A stretch of DNA of 64,000 bases from Chionis minor (GCA_013398295.1 VZSF01006823.1:372001-436000), one strand, 5' to 3'. Counted from the stretch's first letter, positions 1 to 12,958 are shown. Numbers and translations are program-made. The notes: a model not told the origin generated them from the letters alone.

Positions 1-3000
1 GGCGTAAAGAAGGGATCTTGGATTCAGAAGGAACCCCCCAGTGTTCAAACAAAAAACCCAAATCTCAGAAGAAGGATTCAGAACAAAGATGCATACAAGA
101 TTAGATGTTTCTGCTTTGTTTATCAGCCTTCCTTTAACCCCTAATCTTCATTTTCCCCTGTGCTGTACTGACAAAAGTGGGATTTAAAAAAAAAAAAAAA
201 AGCCCAAAGCTGCAGACATCTCTTAGAACAAAACACACTTGCATTTATTTTATTTATTTAGGAATGAACATCTATTTTTAAAGGAGTCAATAATCACTTA
301 TGTCCCTGCTTCCAAGCAGGAAGAACACCCATCATAAATAGTGTAATACATTTGGTGCCAGGTGAGCAGCTACATATTTTTTCCATTTACCTCCCTTTGT
401 GCTGGTGATTTTTCCAGGGTCTCAGAAAACCGACTGTCTTCCAACCCTCCCCTCCGCTTCCGCCGTCACTTGCAGAGCGGCAGCCCCTTTATCCCACCCA
501 CCTTGGCTGTTCCCTACACGAATATCCTGAGCTCTCCTGTCAGCCTCTGCTCCACGTAGGGCGGCGCAGCGCTGCGGGGCTGGAGGGAGGCCATGGAGGG
601 GTGCGAGGCAGGGATGCTCTTCAGGGACAACTCTGGTTGCGTGCCTTTTCCCCAGGCAGATCTCCACGTGAAAGAACACGGTGTAGAGACCCCCGTGGGG
701 ATGTTTATCGGAGTGGAAATGGTAGGGTGGAGGAACCCGCACAGGCTTACCACAGGCAGCATTTATAGGACTTGTTACTAGGGAGAGAAGCCCGTATTTA
801 CACTCCGTGGCTGTGTAGCTGGTTAGTGTTAACATTGCTTCTGTGAGCATAGGGGGAATTGTAGTAAATCTTCCAAGAATGGAGAGCTAGTTTCATCTTG
901 TTTGACACGTTGTTTCCTGATAAGAGCTGCTGGGAAAATACTTCAGTTTTCTTGTCAGACTGAGCTTGCCGAGTTGCCAGGAGAGACTCTGAATCCACAA
1001 GGTCCTGAAAAAGAAATTTAACCAGCCAGGCGGTGGAGGGAGTAAACGGTGAACTGCGGAATGGCTGGACACCAGGGGCAGCTTTCTGAAATATGGGCAA
1101 ACGTAAAAAACGTATGGAAATGTCTCTTTGGCTCTGCCTGACAAAGAAAAGCAGAGCTTTTAATTTTCTCCGCAATTCCTGGTTTGTGCCTGTTCCTGCT
1201 TGCCCCCAGCCGTGCCGCTGGGTGGGCTGCAGTACGTGGGTGGAGCTGGGCTGGTTGGTGCTGGCTGAAATGGGCAGTAGCCAAAAACTACAAGTACGTG
1301 GGGCTTGTTCACATGGGGAGACTTCAGAGAATCCGGGGGACTTAAACAGTGCTGTGTAGTTTAAGGCCAAAAAGAAAAAGGACACACAACCGCTACAGGG
1401 GATGTTATTTTTTGGGCTGGAGGGGTTTGTGTTCGTTGTAGCTTAGTCCTGCTGCAAAACTCTTCCTTATGTTGTAGTTGCAGTTGGTGTTCCCGTGCAT
1501 CCTGAATCCTCTGATAAATCCCACCGATGCTTCTTGGAATCACGGTCTGTGTTACAAAAAAGGTCGTTTTGAAAGTGTGTCTGCGCCAGCAAACATGGGG
1601 ACTTCTGTTCTGAAACCCCAAAGCCTGGGTAATTCCTCTGCTCTTTTTGTGTGCATGAAGTCTAACCTCAGTCTAGTTTTTGGTGGAAAACCCGCACTAA
1701 AATTTTATGTCAACCGATGTTGCAAACCACAGACTGTGCATGGGCTCGACATAACTTGATTGCTAGTTTTTCCCGAAGTTCTTTCAGACTCAGAAATTCA
1801 AGGGTTGCAAGCTCAGATAAAATAAACCAGACTTCCCATGAACCACAGTGAACTGAAGCCACTTATTGTCAGCAAGACTCACGCTGGGTTGTGTTCAGCC
1901 CTGAACTGCACTGACTCCAGCAGGGGTAGAACATTTGCTGTAAAACTGTGGTGGATGCTTATTTTTAGCATCTCTGAAAATGCAGCCACGTGCATAGGTG
2001 TTTAGCGTGGATTTATTCGCCACCTGAATTGAAAAGTATTTCCTGTGTATCCAGCACACAAAAAAAAGTCAAGACCTGAGTGCAGAGGAGGTTATGTTTG
2101 TAGCATTTTAGCTGCAAGAAGTAGGAAATATCCCTACATACCTGTCTGTTCTCTGTGAGTGTTTCTTTTCAATCTGAATTTCTTCTTACAAGAAAGGATG
2201 AGCACTTGTGGAAGAGCACACTTGTGACAGACACACACAGTGACAAACTTTTAAAAAATACATGTCCCTAATTTTCTGAGCAGCTGTTTAAAACTAGATA
2301 CGTGTCAAAAATTACCCTGGTGATGTCAGCTCAGCCTTCTGCATTTTTCACTACCTGTCCCTGGGCAAATTCTGATCCATCGCCCTGCACAATCAGAGAT
2401 GCGTTCCTTCTACAAATTAAAGCAGTTAAACAAAATGGGACCTTGAGTAAAAGAAGTTTATAAATTAGCTATGAAGTTCTGTAAACAAGTTTACTGCTTT
2501 TTTTCTTTTTCCAGATTTAATTGCAGTTCTAAATGTTTAATTGGGAGATTTCAAGAGCAGACCTAGCTAAGGATTTTGATGGGGCTGCTGCAGCGCAGTC
2601 TCTGTCTGTCAAATGGACAGTGCTCCCAGAAAGAGCAACCCAGATTCCCCAAAAGACATCTATGTCAAATTGATGATGAGCTTGGCTGGCATCTTAGAAA
2701 GATCTTGAGATGACAAGATTAACCCTCAAATGCCCTGGGAGGCAAAGGGCACGCCATTTAAAAAAGAGGGGGGCACACATGACTTGGCGGATGGAAAAAG
2801 CTGCCAGGCTCAGCTAAATGCAAGTTTTCTATCACAAATGGTAATTTCAAAACAGGGGGAGGGGATAGGATTCATCCTGTTGGCTTTCAGTGGTCTTTCT
2901 TGGGGGGCTATCCTTTTAAAAAAAGTATTTGCCATGAAAATAATCACTGTGGAGTGCTTCATGGAAGTTACAATTGTGTAATATTTTTCAGGTAACGTGT

Positions 3001-3618
3001 TGGGATAGTCCAGAGCATCTTTTTGCTATAGGGCCTGGATGCTTTTCTCCCTAACTGGAGAAACCCTTCTGAGCAGGTGCTCGGTGCTACTGTGGTGCTC
3101 TTGGATACTAATGAGCCGCCTAAAAAATTCAGCAGTAGGTCCTTGATGTTTCGCTGGAGGGAAAAAAAAAACATCACCCAAAACATGACAGACAGACAGT
3201 TGCCCTGATAGCGAAGAGAGCGCAGTTGGCTCTGTTTGAATTGGTGTGCTAATTGCTGCTCCCGAGGTGTCAGCAATGTGACTCCTGGAATGGAAAGAGC
3301 CGGTTCCTCCGCGGGTGTAAACTGGTGGGTCTCCGCTGCAGTCGGTGGAGCAAGATTTATTTACACCAGAGGAAGAGCTGACCTTCATAAATTGTAAACA
3401 GTCCTTGACAGAAGTACGTACCTGCGGCCTTGTCAGCTCTCAAAGGTTTTGTCGCCGTTGGTCTGCTGGTAAACGGATTGGCAAACTTCCTCTAGCAAAG
3501 CCAGCAAAATTTTGTCCTTCCTGGCCTCGTATTCCAGTGTCTCCTGTCGCAGTAAGAAACCTTAAAGAACCATCTGATCAAAACTGGGTTTTGCTGTTGT
3601 GACTGTTGTGATTTGTTA
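1..3618. other. Unique non-coding DNA, no gene recognised
   Basis: Nothing here reads as a known protein or RNA. Visible items are an A16 run at 186-201, a short TTTA-rich stretch near 245-262, and a small GC-rich patch around 540-615. An open frame on the minus strand at 798-1385 (195 codons) is overlapped by open frames on the other strand and in other phases. It has no recognisable domain, so I treat it as chance. Confidence 0.6.
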
Positions 3619-3903
3619 CTCCCAAGTAACAAGCGATAGAACAAGAATAAATGGCCTCAAGTTGTGCCAGGGGAGGTTTAGGTTGGAGATTAGGAAAAAC
3701 TTTACCGAAAGGGTTCTCAAGCATTGGAACAGGCTACCCAGGGAGGTGGTGGAATCGCCGTCCCTGGAGGTATTTAAAAGCCGGGCAGACGTGGTGCTGA
3801 GGGACATGGGTTAGGGGTGGTTTTGGCATAGGTTTATGGTTGGACTCGATGATCTTGAAGGTCTCTTCCAACCCAAGTGATTCTATGATTCTATTCTATG
3901 ATT
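3619..3903 (+). mobile_element. CR1 LINE, 3'-terminal fragment (5'-truncated)
   Basis: This is the 3' end of an avian CR1 non-LTR retrotransposon in plus orientation. It begins at the typical CCCAAGTAACAAGCGATAGA segment and runs through the CCTCAAGTTGTGCCAGGGGAG and GGTTGGACTCGATGATCTT blocks. It ends in the CR1-specific octamer-like tail (ATTCTATG repeats, about 3880-3903) rather than poly-A. The length of about 285 bp is normal for the heavily 5'-truncated copies that make up most bird CR1s. It is fairly well preserved, so it is among the younger elements in the window. The subfamily cannot be assigned without a library comparison. Confidence 0.95.
3620..3814 (+). pseudogene. CR1 ORF2 C-terminal remnant
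   Basis: Inside the CR1 fragment the plus strand still reads as the last part of the CR1 ORF2 polyprotein (endonuclease/reverse transcriptase). The diagnostic string is [20 protein letters not shown], shortly before a TAG at 3812-3814. Only the extreme C-terminus remains. The endonuclease and reverse transcriptase catalytic domains are absent, so the fragment cannot be autonomous. Relative to the usual KNFFTERV the copy reads KNFTERV, consistent with a 3-nt in-frame loss. The open frame extending upstream to 3599 is flanking DNA, not part of the element. Confidence 0.85.
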
Positions 3904-5200
3904 GACTCTTTTGCGTAATGATGGTGGTTAAAATTGCACATCGCCGTGTTACGGAGCGGCTGTGTTCTTAGCAAAGTTGCGCATCGGAGGCATGACTCGA
4001 CGTGTGTAATAACAACGGCACAGGAAGGTAATTGACTGTCTCAGTGAATTTAAGTTTATTCCCGAGGCATGCAAGTGTTTCTAGAGCCATGAAAAAGAAA
4101 AATTTGTCTTCTGGCTTTAAATAGCTAATCTCACTCTCTTTTATACCTATTTCTAGATCTGATAAAAATGTAGACTGAGGCAAAGATTTTGGGTTTTCTC
4201 TCATGATATTCGTAGGTCTCAGTTTGAAAGTAGCCTTTTTGAACCCTAATGTAAATTGCGTGCAAGTCTTATATTGCTTGTGGTGTTACCAGAGCATTAG
4301 AGCCCCCTGTGCTTTCCCCTATTTCCTGGGAGTTAAAGCATGCTCAAAACTTTATACGGGATCAAAATAGGCATTTAGTAGTGGATAAACACTGAGGGTG
4401 TTTTATTCCTAAAAATGAGCAATAAATTGCCTAGAAATAGTGGCTGAAAATGTAAAAAGTATTTAATGTCTATTAGGCGGAAGCTGATGGACCTCAAAGC
4501 ACTTTATTAACAATTAAGGAATATGGCTCCCGCATACTGTTGTGATTGATATGGATGTCTCCAGGTACAGATGTGAAATACTAATGGAGGCTTCAGTGGA
4601 AGAGTTAGGACTCTCCTGGGGATTTATCACATTGCTTTAGACTGGTGAGAAGCAGAAGCTAGCAGCAAGTTGCAAAGGCTGTTACATTTTCTCCCCTGCT
4701 TTACGTTCTTGTTTAAGGGACAACAGTTTTATGGAGGAGAACGAAGGGAAATGGACTCCAAAAATATAAAGTTTTATGAAAAAATGCATTTGGAAAAATT
4801 TGAGGACCTCTGAAGGCCAGGTGGGGGCTTCTAAGAGTGGAAATCCACAAGGCGTACAAGTTGTGGTTGGGGTCGCGGGCTGAGATCGGGCTTTAACAGA
4901 ACTTAAAACTCTGCGTTGGGATGGTAAGTGCAGCCGTAGAGCTGATGGGCTCTCTGCGCCGTTGGAGAGCCCTCCTTGCCTTGTGAATGGCGCCCAGGAG
5001 AATTGCGGCTGGGATTGAGATCTAGGGGATGAATAGCAGCCATTTAAGATAAACGCTTCCTATAGGCCTGTTCACTAGGATCATAAATATAGGTGACCGG
5101 CATATTAGCCTTTGATCTAACGCTGTGTGAGGACATCCACCATCTTTGGGTTTGTCTGTCATTAATATCTTGAAGTTCTAAACCGGCACAGACCACAGTG
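3904..5200. other. Unique non-coding DNA
   Basis: No gene or interspersed repeat is recognised. A perfect 8-bp inverted repeat (GGGCTCTC at 4947-4954, GAGAGCCC at 4965-4972) with a 10-nt loop lies in an otherwise ordinary stretch. It is short enough to be chance. Confidence 0.6.
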
Positions 5201-5420
5201 GTTTACAGCAAGTGAATTAGATCAATTAATTTCCAAAGCAAACCTAATGGGCATTTTAGAAGAGGATTTAATGTCTCATTTACTCTCTATAGCTATCTTG
5301 TTAAATGCCAATTAAGTATCTAAATATTTCTTACCTTAATGAATTACAGTATAATAAGTAATAATTGATCACCAGCTTTTTACTAAGATGCTGGAGTCTG
5401 CTGTTAACTTTAGAAAGTGG
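5201..5420. promoter_or_regulatory. Candidate conserved non-coding element (AT-rich)
   Basis: This block is dense in AATTA/TTAAT/CAATTAA-type homeodomain cores (for example near 5223-5232, 5307-5318 and 5338-5372). It carries no recognisable repeat and no open frame. Such composition is typical of vertebrate developmental enhancers, but AT-rich neutral DNA can look the same. The call rests on composition and motif density only. Confidence 0.22.
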
Positions 5421-8390
5421 GCATTAAATTTTTCTAGCGTGCTTGTTTGAGGCAGCAAAATAATAATTTTTTTTTTAAACTGGGATAATGTTTAAGTAAC
5501 ATAATAACCAGCAGAATACAGACTTTTTTTTGGCCAGTGGGAGAATGTCAACAAGGAAAGGTTGAGATTACCCTTAAGGGTCATCTATTTGAATAAGTTT
5601 TTAAACTCATTTTTGCTCCTGAACTGTGCAAATACTTCTGTTTCTTCCAATTAGTTGCTTATATAATTAACCCCATTTTCACATGCAGTTGCACAGCTTA
5701 ACTGACAATCTGGCCCCACATTTGTTCAAACTGGTGAAAACAGCGTTGTGGAATTTGTGAGTGCAGGACCACAGATATCCTTTTCTAGGTGTACTTGGTG
5801 TCCTCCAAAAACATCTGTGACTTTTTTTTTTATTTGCAGTGAACCACAAGAGAATATATATGAGCATGCAGGCACAAATAAAGTACTTGCAGGTGATTTT
5901 TCTTTCCCCCCCTCTTTATATTTGAGCTCCATCCTTTCCCTTCTCTTATTTGTGAACCATATGCAAACATCAAGGAGATGATTTTTAATCATTCCTTTCT
6001 GTTATCTTCAAAGAGAAAGAAATCTTACTTGTTGTTCTGGACAAACTGGTTTATGTCAAGATAAGAGTTGCATAAAACTTCAAAAATCATGGAGACGGGG
6101 TCAGGTGGGCTGATGGAAAGGACAGGACTCGCACATGGCTGTGAATAACCCATGGAATAAACGCACGGACTGTGTGGTTTTGACAGCACGGTGTTGCCGT
6201 TGTGTTCTGGCCCTATTGTAAATCGGCACCTTGGCAGTGAAAGATGTTTCACTCTTCCATGGTCAACCCAGGACTTTGGTCCCTCTGATAAAGTGAGCGT
6301 GAATAAATTAACCCTTCCCGCTGCGTTCCCTACAGTTCGAAGAGACACCCCTCCTGCCATTCTTCGCCACCCCGGTACTACCACGCAACTGCGGTCTGAG
6401 TTTTCCAGCAGGAGGAAGCGTCGTGGTTGGCGCTAGGTTTTTCAAGACCGTTCCAGCAGCTGAAGTCGGGGGTTTGCCTTTCCCTGGATCGTGTGGAGCT
6501 GTTGGGGCGATGGGAGCTGTGTCGGGCGCTGAGCGTTCTTACAGGCCTGCAGCTTTCTGTTCCTACATGAGTGCTGGAGCAAAAACTGGCTGGTGGGATT
6601 TTCCATGCTCTCTTCCCAGACTAGGGGCTCTTAAGAATATTCTTCAGGTATTATTTCTAAGCAGTGTCTCTGTACGCAGTATTAAAGAGAATGTGGAGAT
6701 ATTTAATCTCCTGTGCTGCAGTAAAGAGAATAGAAAGGTATTTTAAGAATCTTTTTTATTTAAGTAATGTCCTCCCTGTTTATGTCAGCAATTAGTTTAT
6801 TCTTAAAAGAAAGGAGGAAAATAGAAAAAGCAGCGCACAAGCACTCAAACTGTGCAGCTCCCTAAGTGCTTTTTTTCCAATTTATGAAACAAACAAAACA
6901 AAAAAAATACCCTCCGAAGTTAAACTAATATGAAACAGCCCCAGCATTTGAACTTGTCGCACGAAGCTGGTTTAAATTTTAATGTGAGCTCTGGAGTAGA
7001 TTTGTGTAAGGCAAGGTAAAGCAAGTCCCATGAAATATTGATTCTGTACATTTTCTTATGAATTTTTATACTCCAATTTAGTAAATTTTTCATCTCGCCT
7101 GCACTTAGAGGTTGCCTATAAAGTCGTTACTACCAATTGTATTAACTGTTGTAAATAAATCATCTTGGTTTGGGCTATTTGTATGAACATGGGCCGACAG
7201 GACCTGGTTTTGTTAGAGCTGCGGCATGTTATGGCCTTAGTCTGAAAGGGCTAAAAAGGGATTATCAAAATTTAAAATCCGTCGTGGCGCGGTGGCAGAG
7301 ATGCAAAACCCATGAGCATCTGTCAGAGGCAGCCACCCTCCTTTGCCGTTTCCCACCTGGGTCAGATGAAGCGGCATGGCCGACTCTCCAGCAGAAAGGG
7401 TTTTTTCTGTGTTTTTTTTTTTTTCTGCAAAAGAAAACGGGGGGTGGGGGTGGCATTACGCCCTGCGGTGCATATACCTGCAGGTCCAAGCCACTGAAGA
7501 TATGAATAAAAACTGTAAAGGTTTGTACCCCTTTGGCTGTAGCCTAACTTTGCAAAACATTATTTTCTTTAAAATGCTGTCTGAAAGGGGCCGTTGGAAA
7601 ACCTGAGTTGAGTGAAATCCGTAAATAAAGATTTTTCATTTGGCAGTTTCAAGCATCTCAATCGCAGTATTCTCTATACCTAGAACTTTATCTTGAGCTC
7701 AAATTAATATCCTCCATCAAACCTAGCTTAGATGTTCACACTGCCTCCTCATCTCTAATTATAACATATTAAGTGGGTAGGTAGGCAAAATCCTGTTCTG
7801 ATTCTTTGTATCTCTGCATCAAACACAGTGAAATGTAGGTTTTCTGATGCCTTGCTTTTAACAGGTGTTTCAAAATAACTTTTAAAACATTGCATAGCAT
7901 TCAGCTAAATAATCTTAGTGGTTTCTTTTCCGTGAGGTGTACCATTGGCAATCTTGACTGCTGAACTCTTAATGGCAAGGCAGTGCAAGAGGGACTCAAG
8001 GTGTTCAAATGGTTTCCTTTATTAATGTTGAACCAATCTCCAAGGAATGCTTTTTTTCTATTATTGCTTCTTATTTGTGTTTTTAATCCCCTTTTCTGTT
8101 AAGACTGACTTCAGCCAAGTTTCAGCCACTCTTTTAGGTTAGGGTTGGTCGAGTCTGATCTCCGTTGTAGACGTGAGTGCAGGCTGTGCACTGTTAATAG
8201 TCTGTAGCTCTTCGGGTCGTAAATGTCAGCAATCGGTTGATGAGGACTTGACTCAAAGTTTTTGTATGTGCTTATACCCTGTAGTCTTGAGTGGTGCTTA
8301 AATAAGTCCTTAAAGCTAAGTATATGCTTCAGTGTTGTTCTGAAGATGGATGACATGAATGTGGCTTACTGTGGTTGATGTATAAATAAG
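5421..8390. other. Unique non-coding DNA with T and A runs
   Basis: No gene is recognised. The segment contains short homopolymer runs, including a T13 run near 7412-7424 followed by a G-rich stretch at about 7439-7453. The open frames around 6025-6746 and 7170-7606 lack recognisable domains, and some are inflated by homopolymer translation (runs of F or K). Confidence 0.6.
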
Positions 8391-9180
8391 AACAGATGGT
8401 TTTTCCAGGTTCCAGTTAATGGTAATTAAACTCTAATTTATTATTTTATTCAGAATAAATCTCCATTAAATTTCTGTTTCTGTAAATATTCCGAAACAAC
8501 ACTTTTTGAGAAACGCTCATGAATATTTTGGCTATTTTGAAATGAGCCTTATGGTAGTTTGACAACAAAGCATACCAGGCGCCCCTTTCCCAATTCTCTG
8601 TTGTCTGTGTATAATTACCCAGTTGTTTTTTAGTTCATCTACCTATAAATAGAGATTATAAGTTTATTTTCGCAATATGCTTAAGAACAGCTTGTTTCAG
8701 AAAATGATCCTGTTAGTAAAATGAATTCTGTGTTTGTAGATGACAGCGTGACAATTCATAACTGATGGAAATTCACTCAAAATATTCAAATAATGCTCTG
8801 CCTTTTTCTCTCCTGTCTTAACTTAGTCCTGCTCAGAAACCAGCTATGCTCTGTTGTTTCATGTGTTGCTTGTAGGGTGGTTTGTTAAGTATATTTAAAC
8901 CTCCTTTTAAAAATTAAGCATAGCAGTAGCAGTCAAAGAAAAACTCAAATAACTTTCAAAAGGAGCAGCACCTCATTAGTTAAATGGCTTTCTGTAACAA
9001 TCACCTCGTATTCAGTTTAATTTGCCCTACGTCGCTGAAGCTGACCTTTCAGCTCTCTGTATATTTTAAGTGTTTATGTAAACAGCAAAGGATCCCGTTA
9101 ATTACAGAGCCTTCCTCCCATTCAGCAAAGCAATGTCCGGCCTTCCCTGATTGCGAAAGCGATAGGAGAAGCCGCTGGGA
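8391..9180. promoter_or_regulatory. Candidate conserved non-coding block
   Basis: Two AT-rich stretches without repeats (about 8400-8790 and 8960-9180) carry many homeodomain-like cores and a TAATTAC near 8611. There are also AATATT/TTTATTTT patches and a CATTAGTTAAATGGC-type segment near 8974. No exon or RNA gene is apparent. I group them as one candidate regulatory block because nothing separates them clearly. Confidence is low without cross-species alignment. Confidence 0.2.
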
Positions 9181-11408
9181 GACAGGAAGGAGCTTGCAGA
9201 AAGGGAAAACGGTGGGAGGGAGGCACATGGAAGTGCGCCCTTCAATAAGGAAAAGTGAAATGGAGCGGGGCGTGCGAGTAGCATCTCGCACTGGGATCTC
9301 AGGAAGCTGTGAAAGGGATATGTGTAATCACAGAGCTTAATTCTCTGTCTGTGTTGAGGTTACCAGGGTTAAATCACCAACACACTTGGCTCTCGAAGTT
9401 CTCACCGAAGGTCGGGGTTCCGTTTTGTATTGTGTTCTCCAGTTTGTGCTGGGGAACGGGCAGGCTGGTGTGCTAAGGACTGATGCAAATCTCTTCTCCA
9501 AATTCACAGCTGCTCCCTGAAGCTTTATGGAGTTAAAAAGCAAACAAAGACCCACCCCAAGATGTTGGCGCTGAGGCGCAGAGGACGTCGTCCCCTTCGG
9601 TGACAGGTCTCGCTGCTCTGGAACCTGCGGCTCCCTTGCCCTGCCGCAGCGTCACTGTTGGTGACCTTGTGCAGAAAGAGCGGGTCGTGGTTTCAGGTGC
9701 TTTTTCTCAAGGGACGTGGGGTTTTTTCATAATGAGAAAAGGAGTACCATGGCAGAAAGACAGCAAGCGAGGCTGGTGGTAAACCTTCATGAAAGGGTCA
9801 GTGTCTGTGTTCCCTTAGTGTGCAGCATCCACACTGGGAAGGAGAATGAATTGAAGGAAAAACTAAGCATCTTTTTGTTGTTGTTTTTTCTTCTACATGT
9901 CTTTATTTTTACAACCCCAATTAGTGTTGGTTATTCTAAATTTCCATTGATGGTGTTCTGCTGGTTTGGGATGGATGGCAGCCCTGTCTGGAGCTGTGAC
10001 ATTGGGAGATTCTCAGATGCGACTCTCCCACTACAAACCTATATATTATTGATTCTTTTTTTTTTTTTTTTTCAAAGATGCAAGTAAAATCCTGCTGTTT
10101 GATTGGAACTGACAAAGTGTAACTCAATCAGTTACATGTGAAAGCCTTTTGAGGGCAGCTAGAAACCAATATTACATTAAGTTTGGATATTTAGACTTCA
10201 ACGTATATGGCAAAAGCCATATATTTAAGCTTTTAAAAGCCTTTTCGTTGTAATAGTATTCCGAACCTTTTTTTTTTTATTTTTAATAGCTGCTAAATGC
10301 ATCATTTTCAAAACCATATGTGCAAACAACTAGGATGTGGGCACACCTAATTAATCGGTAAATAAAGTATCAGAAGGGAAGATCGTTGAGTGCAGGGAGG
10401 CAGCCTTGCGCATATTCAACTGAATTTTTAACAAATTGGGTGTCAGGGGTTGTCATTTTGGCTGCGATGTTGCCAGTGTCATAATACACATTCACTCTCC
10501 TTATAAATGGAGCTGAGGGGTCGCTCTGTGCTCACGCAGGGACCTGTTGTTCAGGCTCCAGCTAACTAAGCATTCCAATACTTATGTATGGTTAAGTACT
10601 GTTAATAGTAGTTCTTTTTTTCTTCCCCCCCCCCCCCAGCTGGAGAAGTAAAAGCTCGGAAAAGCTCCACGGTTTTGCTAGGAAAAGGTCTATTTTATTA
10701 GATGTGCTTTCCTTCATTCTGCGTTTGAGGTGCAAATGGAAGTGCGGGGAGCTAACTACCGCGTTGTGTGCTTAAGGGGAAGAATGAACGTCCAGACAGA
10801 AACTCCTCGTGTAGGCATCAGCTTTGGCATGTATCTGCTTATTTGATGAGTTTCCTTAACTCCTCATAACTCACTCTGAAAAGACCTGAGTGTCACGTGC
10901 TAGAAGGTTCAGCAGAGAGCAAGGTCAGGTCCAAGGGCCCAGCGTTTTAAGAGAGGAGCAAATTAAGTTCACCCTTCAACCCTCTACTCTGCGAATCCGC
11001 CGCTCCTCTAAACCTGTTTTAGCTGTAGTTCCCCAGAAGTCTGCCAAACAGAAACCAGAAACGTTTCAGTATATATTTCTCCTGGAAGCAAGCAGTGTCA
11101 AGAAATGCAATTTTGTTAGATGACCGCATTAGCCTTGAACTTTTCAGACAAATCTAAATGAAGAGAAGGAGTTTATTCTGGCTTCTAGAAACTGATGGGA
11201 GCCCTGTGGGGCGTAGGTTCAAATTTTTAAATGTTCACATCAAATCAGATAATGGTATCCACCCCCTCAAAACCTCAACGGGTGGAGAAGAAAAGAACAT
11301 ACCAATAAGCACATGCAATCCTTCAGAGTTCATTATACAGCAAGTGTGTTTCAAAGGACCTTGAGAGCATGTTTCCAAGGGAGGGGTAAGGTCGATGCTT
11401 GGATGGGA
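9181..11408. other. Unique non-coding DNA with homopolymer tracts
   Basis: No gene is recognised. The segment contains a T17 run (10056-10072), a perfect 8-bp inverted repeat with an AAAA loop (TATATGGC 10204-10211, GCCATATA 10216-10223), and a T-rich/C13 pyrimidine tract ending in AG at 10616-10639. The frame after that AG stays open for roughly 45 codons but matches nothing I know. Confidence 0.55.
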
Positions 11409-11474
11409 GAAGCCAATTGAAATCAATGGGAATTGATTTAGAGTCCGGGGGCACTGTGTTAAAATCTCCAGTCT
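11409..11474. repeat. Ancient amniote interspersed repeat fragment
   Basis: The stretch around TTGAAATCAATGGGAATTG, followed by a TTAAAATCTCCAG segment, resembles the widespread sauropsid repeat tails that carry 'TTGAAGTCAATGGGA ... TTGAAAATCTGGCCC'. It includes a perfect inverted repeat, AAATCAAT (11420-11427) and ATTGATTT (11432-11439), around a GGGA loop. It is highly diverged. The family name (old CR1/L3-like versus SINE) cannot be settled by eye. Confidence 0.4.
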
Positions 11475-11780
11475 TACGATATAGCTTCATGAATATTAAC
11501 AGGAGCGGGATCAATACGCAGCTGATTTTCAGATGTACAGCTGGCTCCTTTTCGTCTGTAGATTAAAGAAACAGCAATCTTTCTTTCTTTAGATAAGATT
11601 CAGAATTCCAGAAAAAATGACTTGTGACTTCAGATCCCCATTCTCCAGGAGCGTTTGATAAGGTTTATGATATTTCCTGCTTTTTAAGGATGCGTTTTCC
11701 TACTTGCATTTATCTCTGGTGTCCGTTTCAAGGATTTCGCTGAAGTAATAGAGCGGAGCAGGTTTCTCATGGGCACTGAG
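11475..11780. other. Unique non-coding DNA
   Basis: Nothing recognisable was found apart from a short TTTCTTTCTTT pyrimidine stretch near 11581-11591. Confidence 0.6.
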
Positions 11781-12150
11781 GTGCCTCTTGTGTAGGTGAC
11801 TATTTTTTCCGCTGACGGAGGAGGCGGGATGTTGGGGAAGCCCTGGGAGATAGCCCTCCCTGCCTCCTGCCTGCCAGCAGATGGCTGCCACTCTCTTATG
11901 GAAGGGGACGGCTTCACTGCCCGGTTTATCTCGCGCTTCGCAGAAAGTCGCCGAGTGCTGCACAATGCTCTGCTTTGTCTACTCTGTGACAGGCCTGCCT
12001 CCGAACGGATCGTCCGCCACTGTGAAAGCCCAACTGACGGGCACCATCCGCTTGGAAGAGCTCTTGGTGGTTCAGAGGCAGGAACCTGCGCTGCTGCTGT
12101 AACACATCCGCTGAGCCTTCGCGGTCCCAGACCCTGCCTTGAGCTGTGAA
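11781..12150. other. Locally CpG-richer patch with overlapping open frames
   Basis: CpG dinucleotides are noticeably more frequent here than in the flanks (for example CTCGCGCTTCG near 11930 and CGAACGGATCGTCCGCC near 12002). Open frames run on both strands (plus 11796-12149; minus 11684-12196, 170 codons). Both are unrecognised, low in known motifs and mutually overlapping. Overlapping long open frames are expected where stop codons are depleted by GC content. The patch could be a small CpG island or simply a GC-rich spot. There is no convincing exon. Confidence 0.4.
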
Positions 12151-12958
12151 AGTGAAATCGGGCTTGGAAAACCACCTCCCTTAACAAAGGATGCACATTA
12201 TTGGAAACATCCTGAACGTTTTTGTTTGTTTGTTTTGAAAGTGCAGGTCAGGATCTAGACTTGGCAGCTTGGCCTGACTTCCTCAAGGAGCTGAACAAAT
12301 GCCCCGGGTCCAACCAAGCTACTTAAACTCTGGGAACGTTTTGGGCTCCTCTTTACAGCAGACAAAGACTTCCATATTCAGGCTGCCTAATAACAAAAAA
12401 TCATGTCTTGGTTTTTATTTTTCTTTTTATTTAAAAAAACCCCTGCCAGTCAGCCAAAAAAACCCCAATTAAAACAAAAAATACATGAAGCCAAAAATGT
12501 TCCTCTAAATGGAGAAGGATTTTGATTTAGCTCTGATAAATTTGGTTTTGCTGTGTTTTCTTTGTTATCCAGAGTTATAGCAGTGCTCGTGAGGCAGCAC
12601 CAGCACCTCTTGCTCTTCCAGCATTGCTGGGACCGTTTAGTTTCAGAGGTGTTTCCCTGGGGTTTTTTGGACTCCCAGCACGAGCAAGCCAGATTTTGGG
12701 TGCTGAGAATTGTGAGACAGGAGGGGGGAGACCCTCGTGTTTGGGGCAATTCCAGTGTTTTATTGTCAGTTTCCTGCCCTGGGGATCCTGCACTTGGAGC
12801 CAGAGGTAGCTGCTGTCAGTTCTGGCTGCAAATCTGTTGTGCAGCCTGAAGTGTTTTATAAGGACTGAGCGTTTGTCATCTCGTGGCACCAGAAAACGCG
12901 CTCAGACCGTGCTGTTCTCTGTACCAAAATGAGATAAATACAAGCCATGATCTGTGGC

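Noticed and set aside
798..1385. Longest open frame (minus strand, 195 codons)
   Set aside because: No recognisable domain, overlapped by open frames in other phases on both strands, and no splice or promoter context. The length is plausible by chance in 64 kb.
4947..4972. 8-bp perfect inverted repeat as a possible structured RNA
   Set aside because: Short, isolated stem. Similar ones at 10204-10223 and 54422-54440 show these arise by chance.
11684..12196. 170-codon minus-strand open frame
   Set aside because: It lies in a CpG-richer patch where stops are scarce, and the opposite strand is equally open. No family resemblance.
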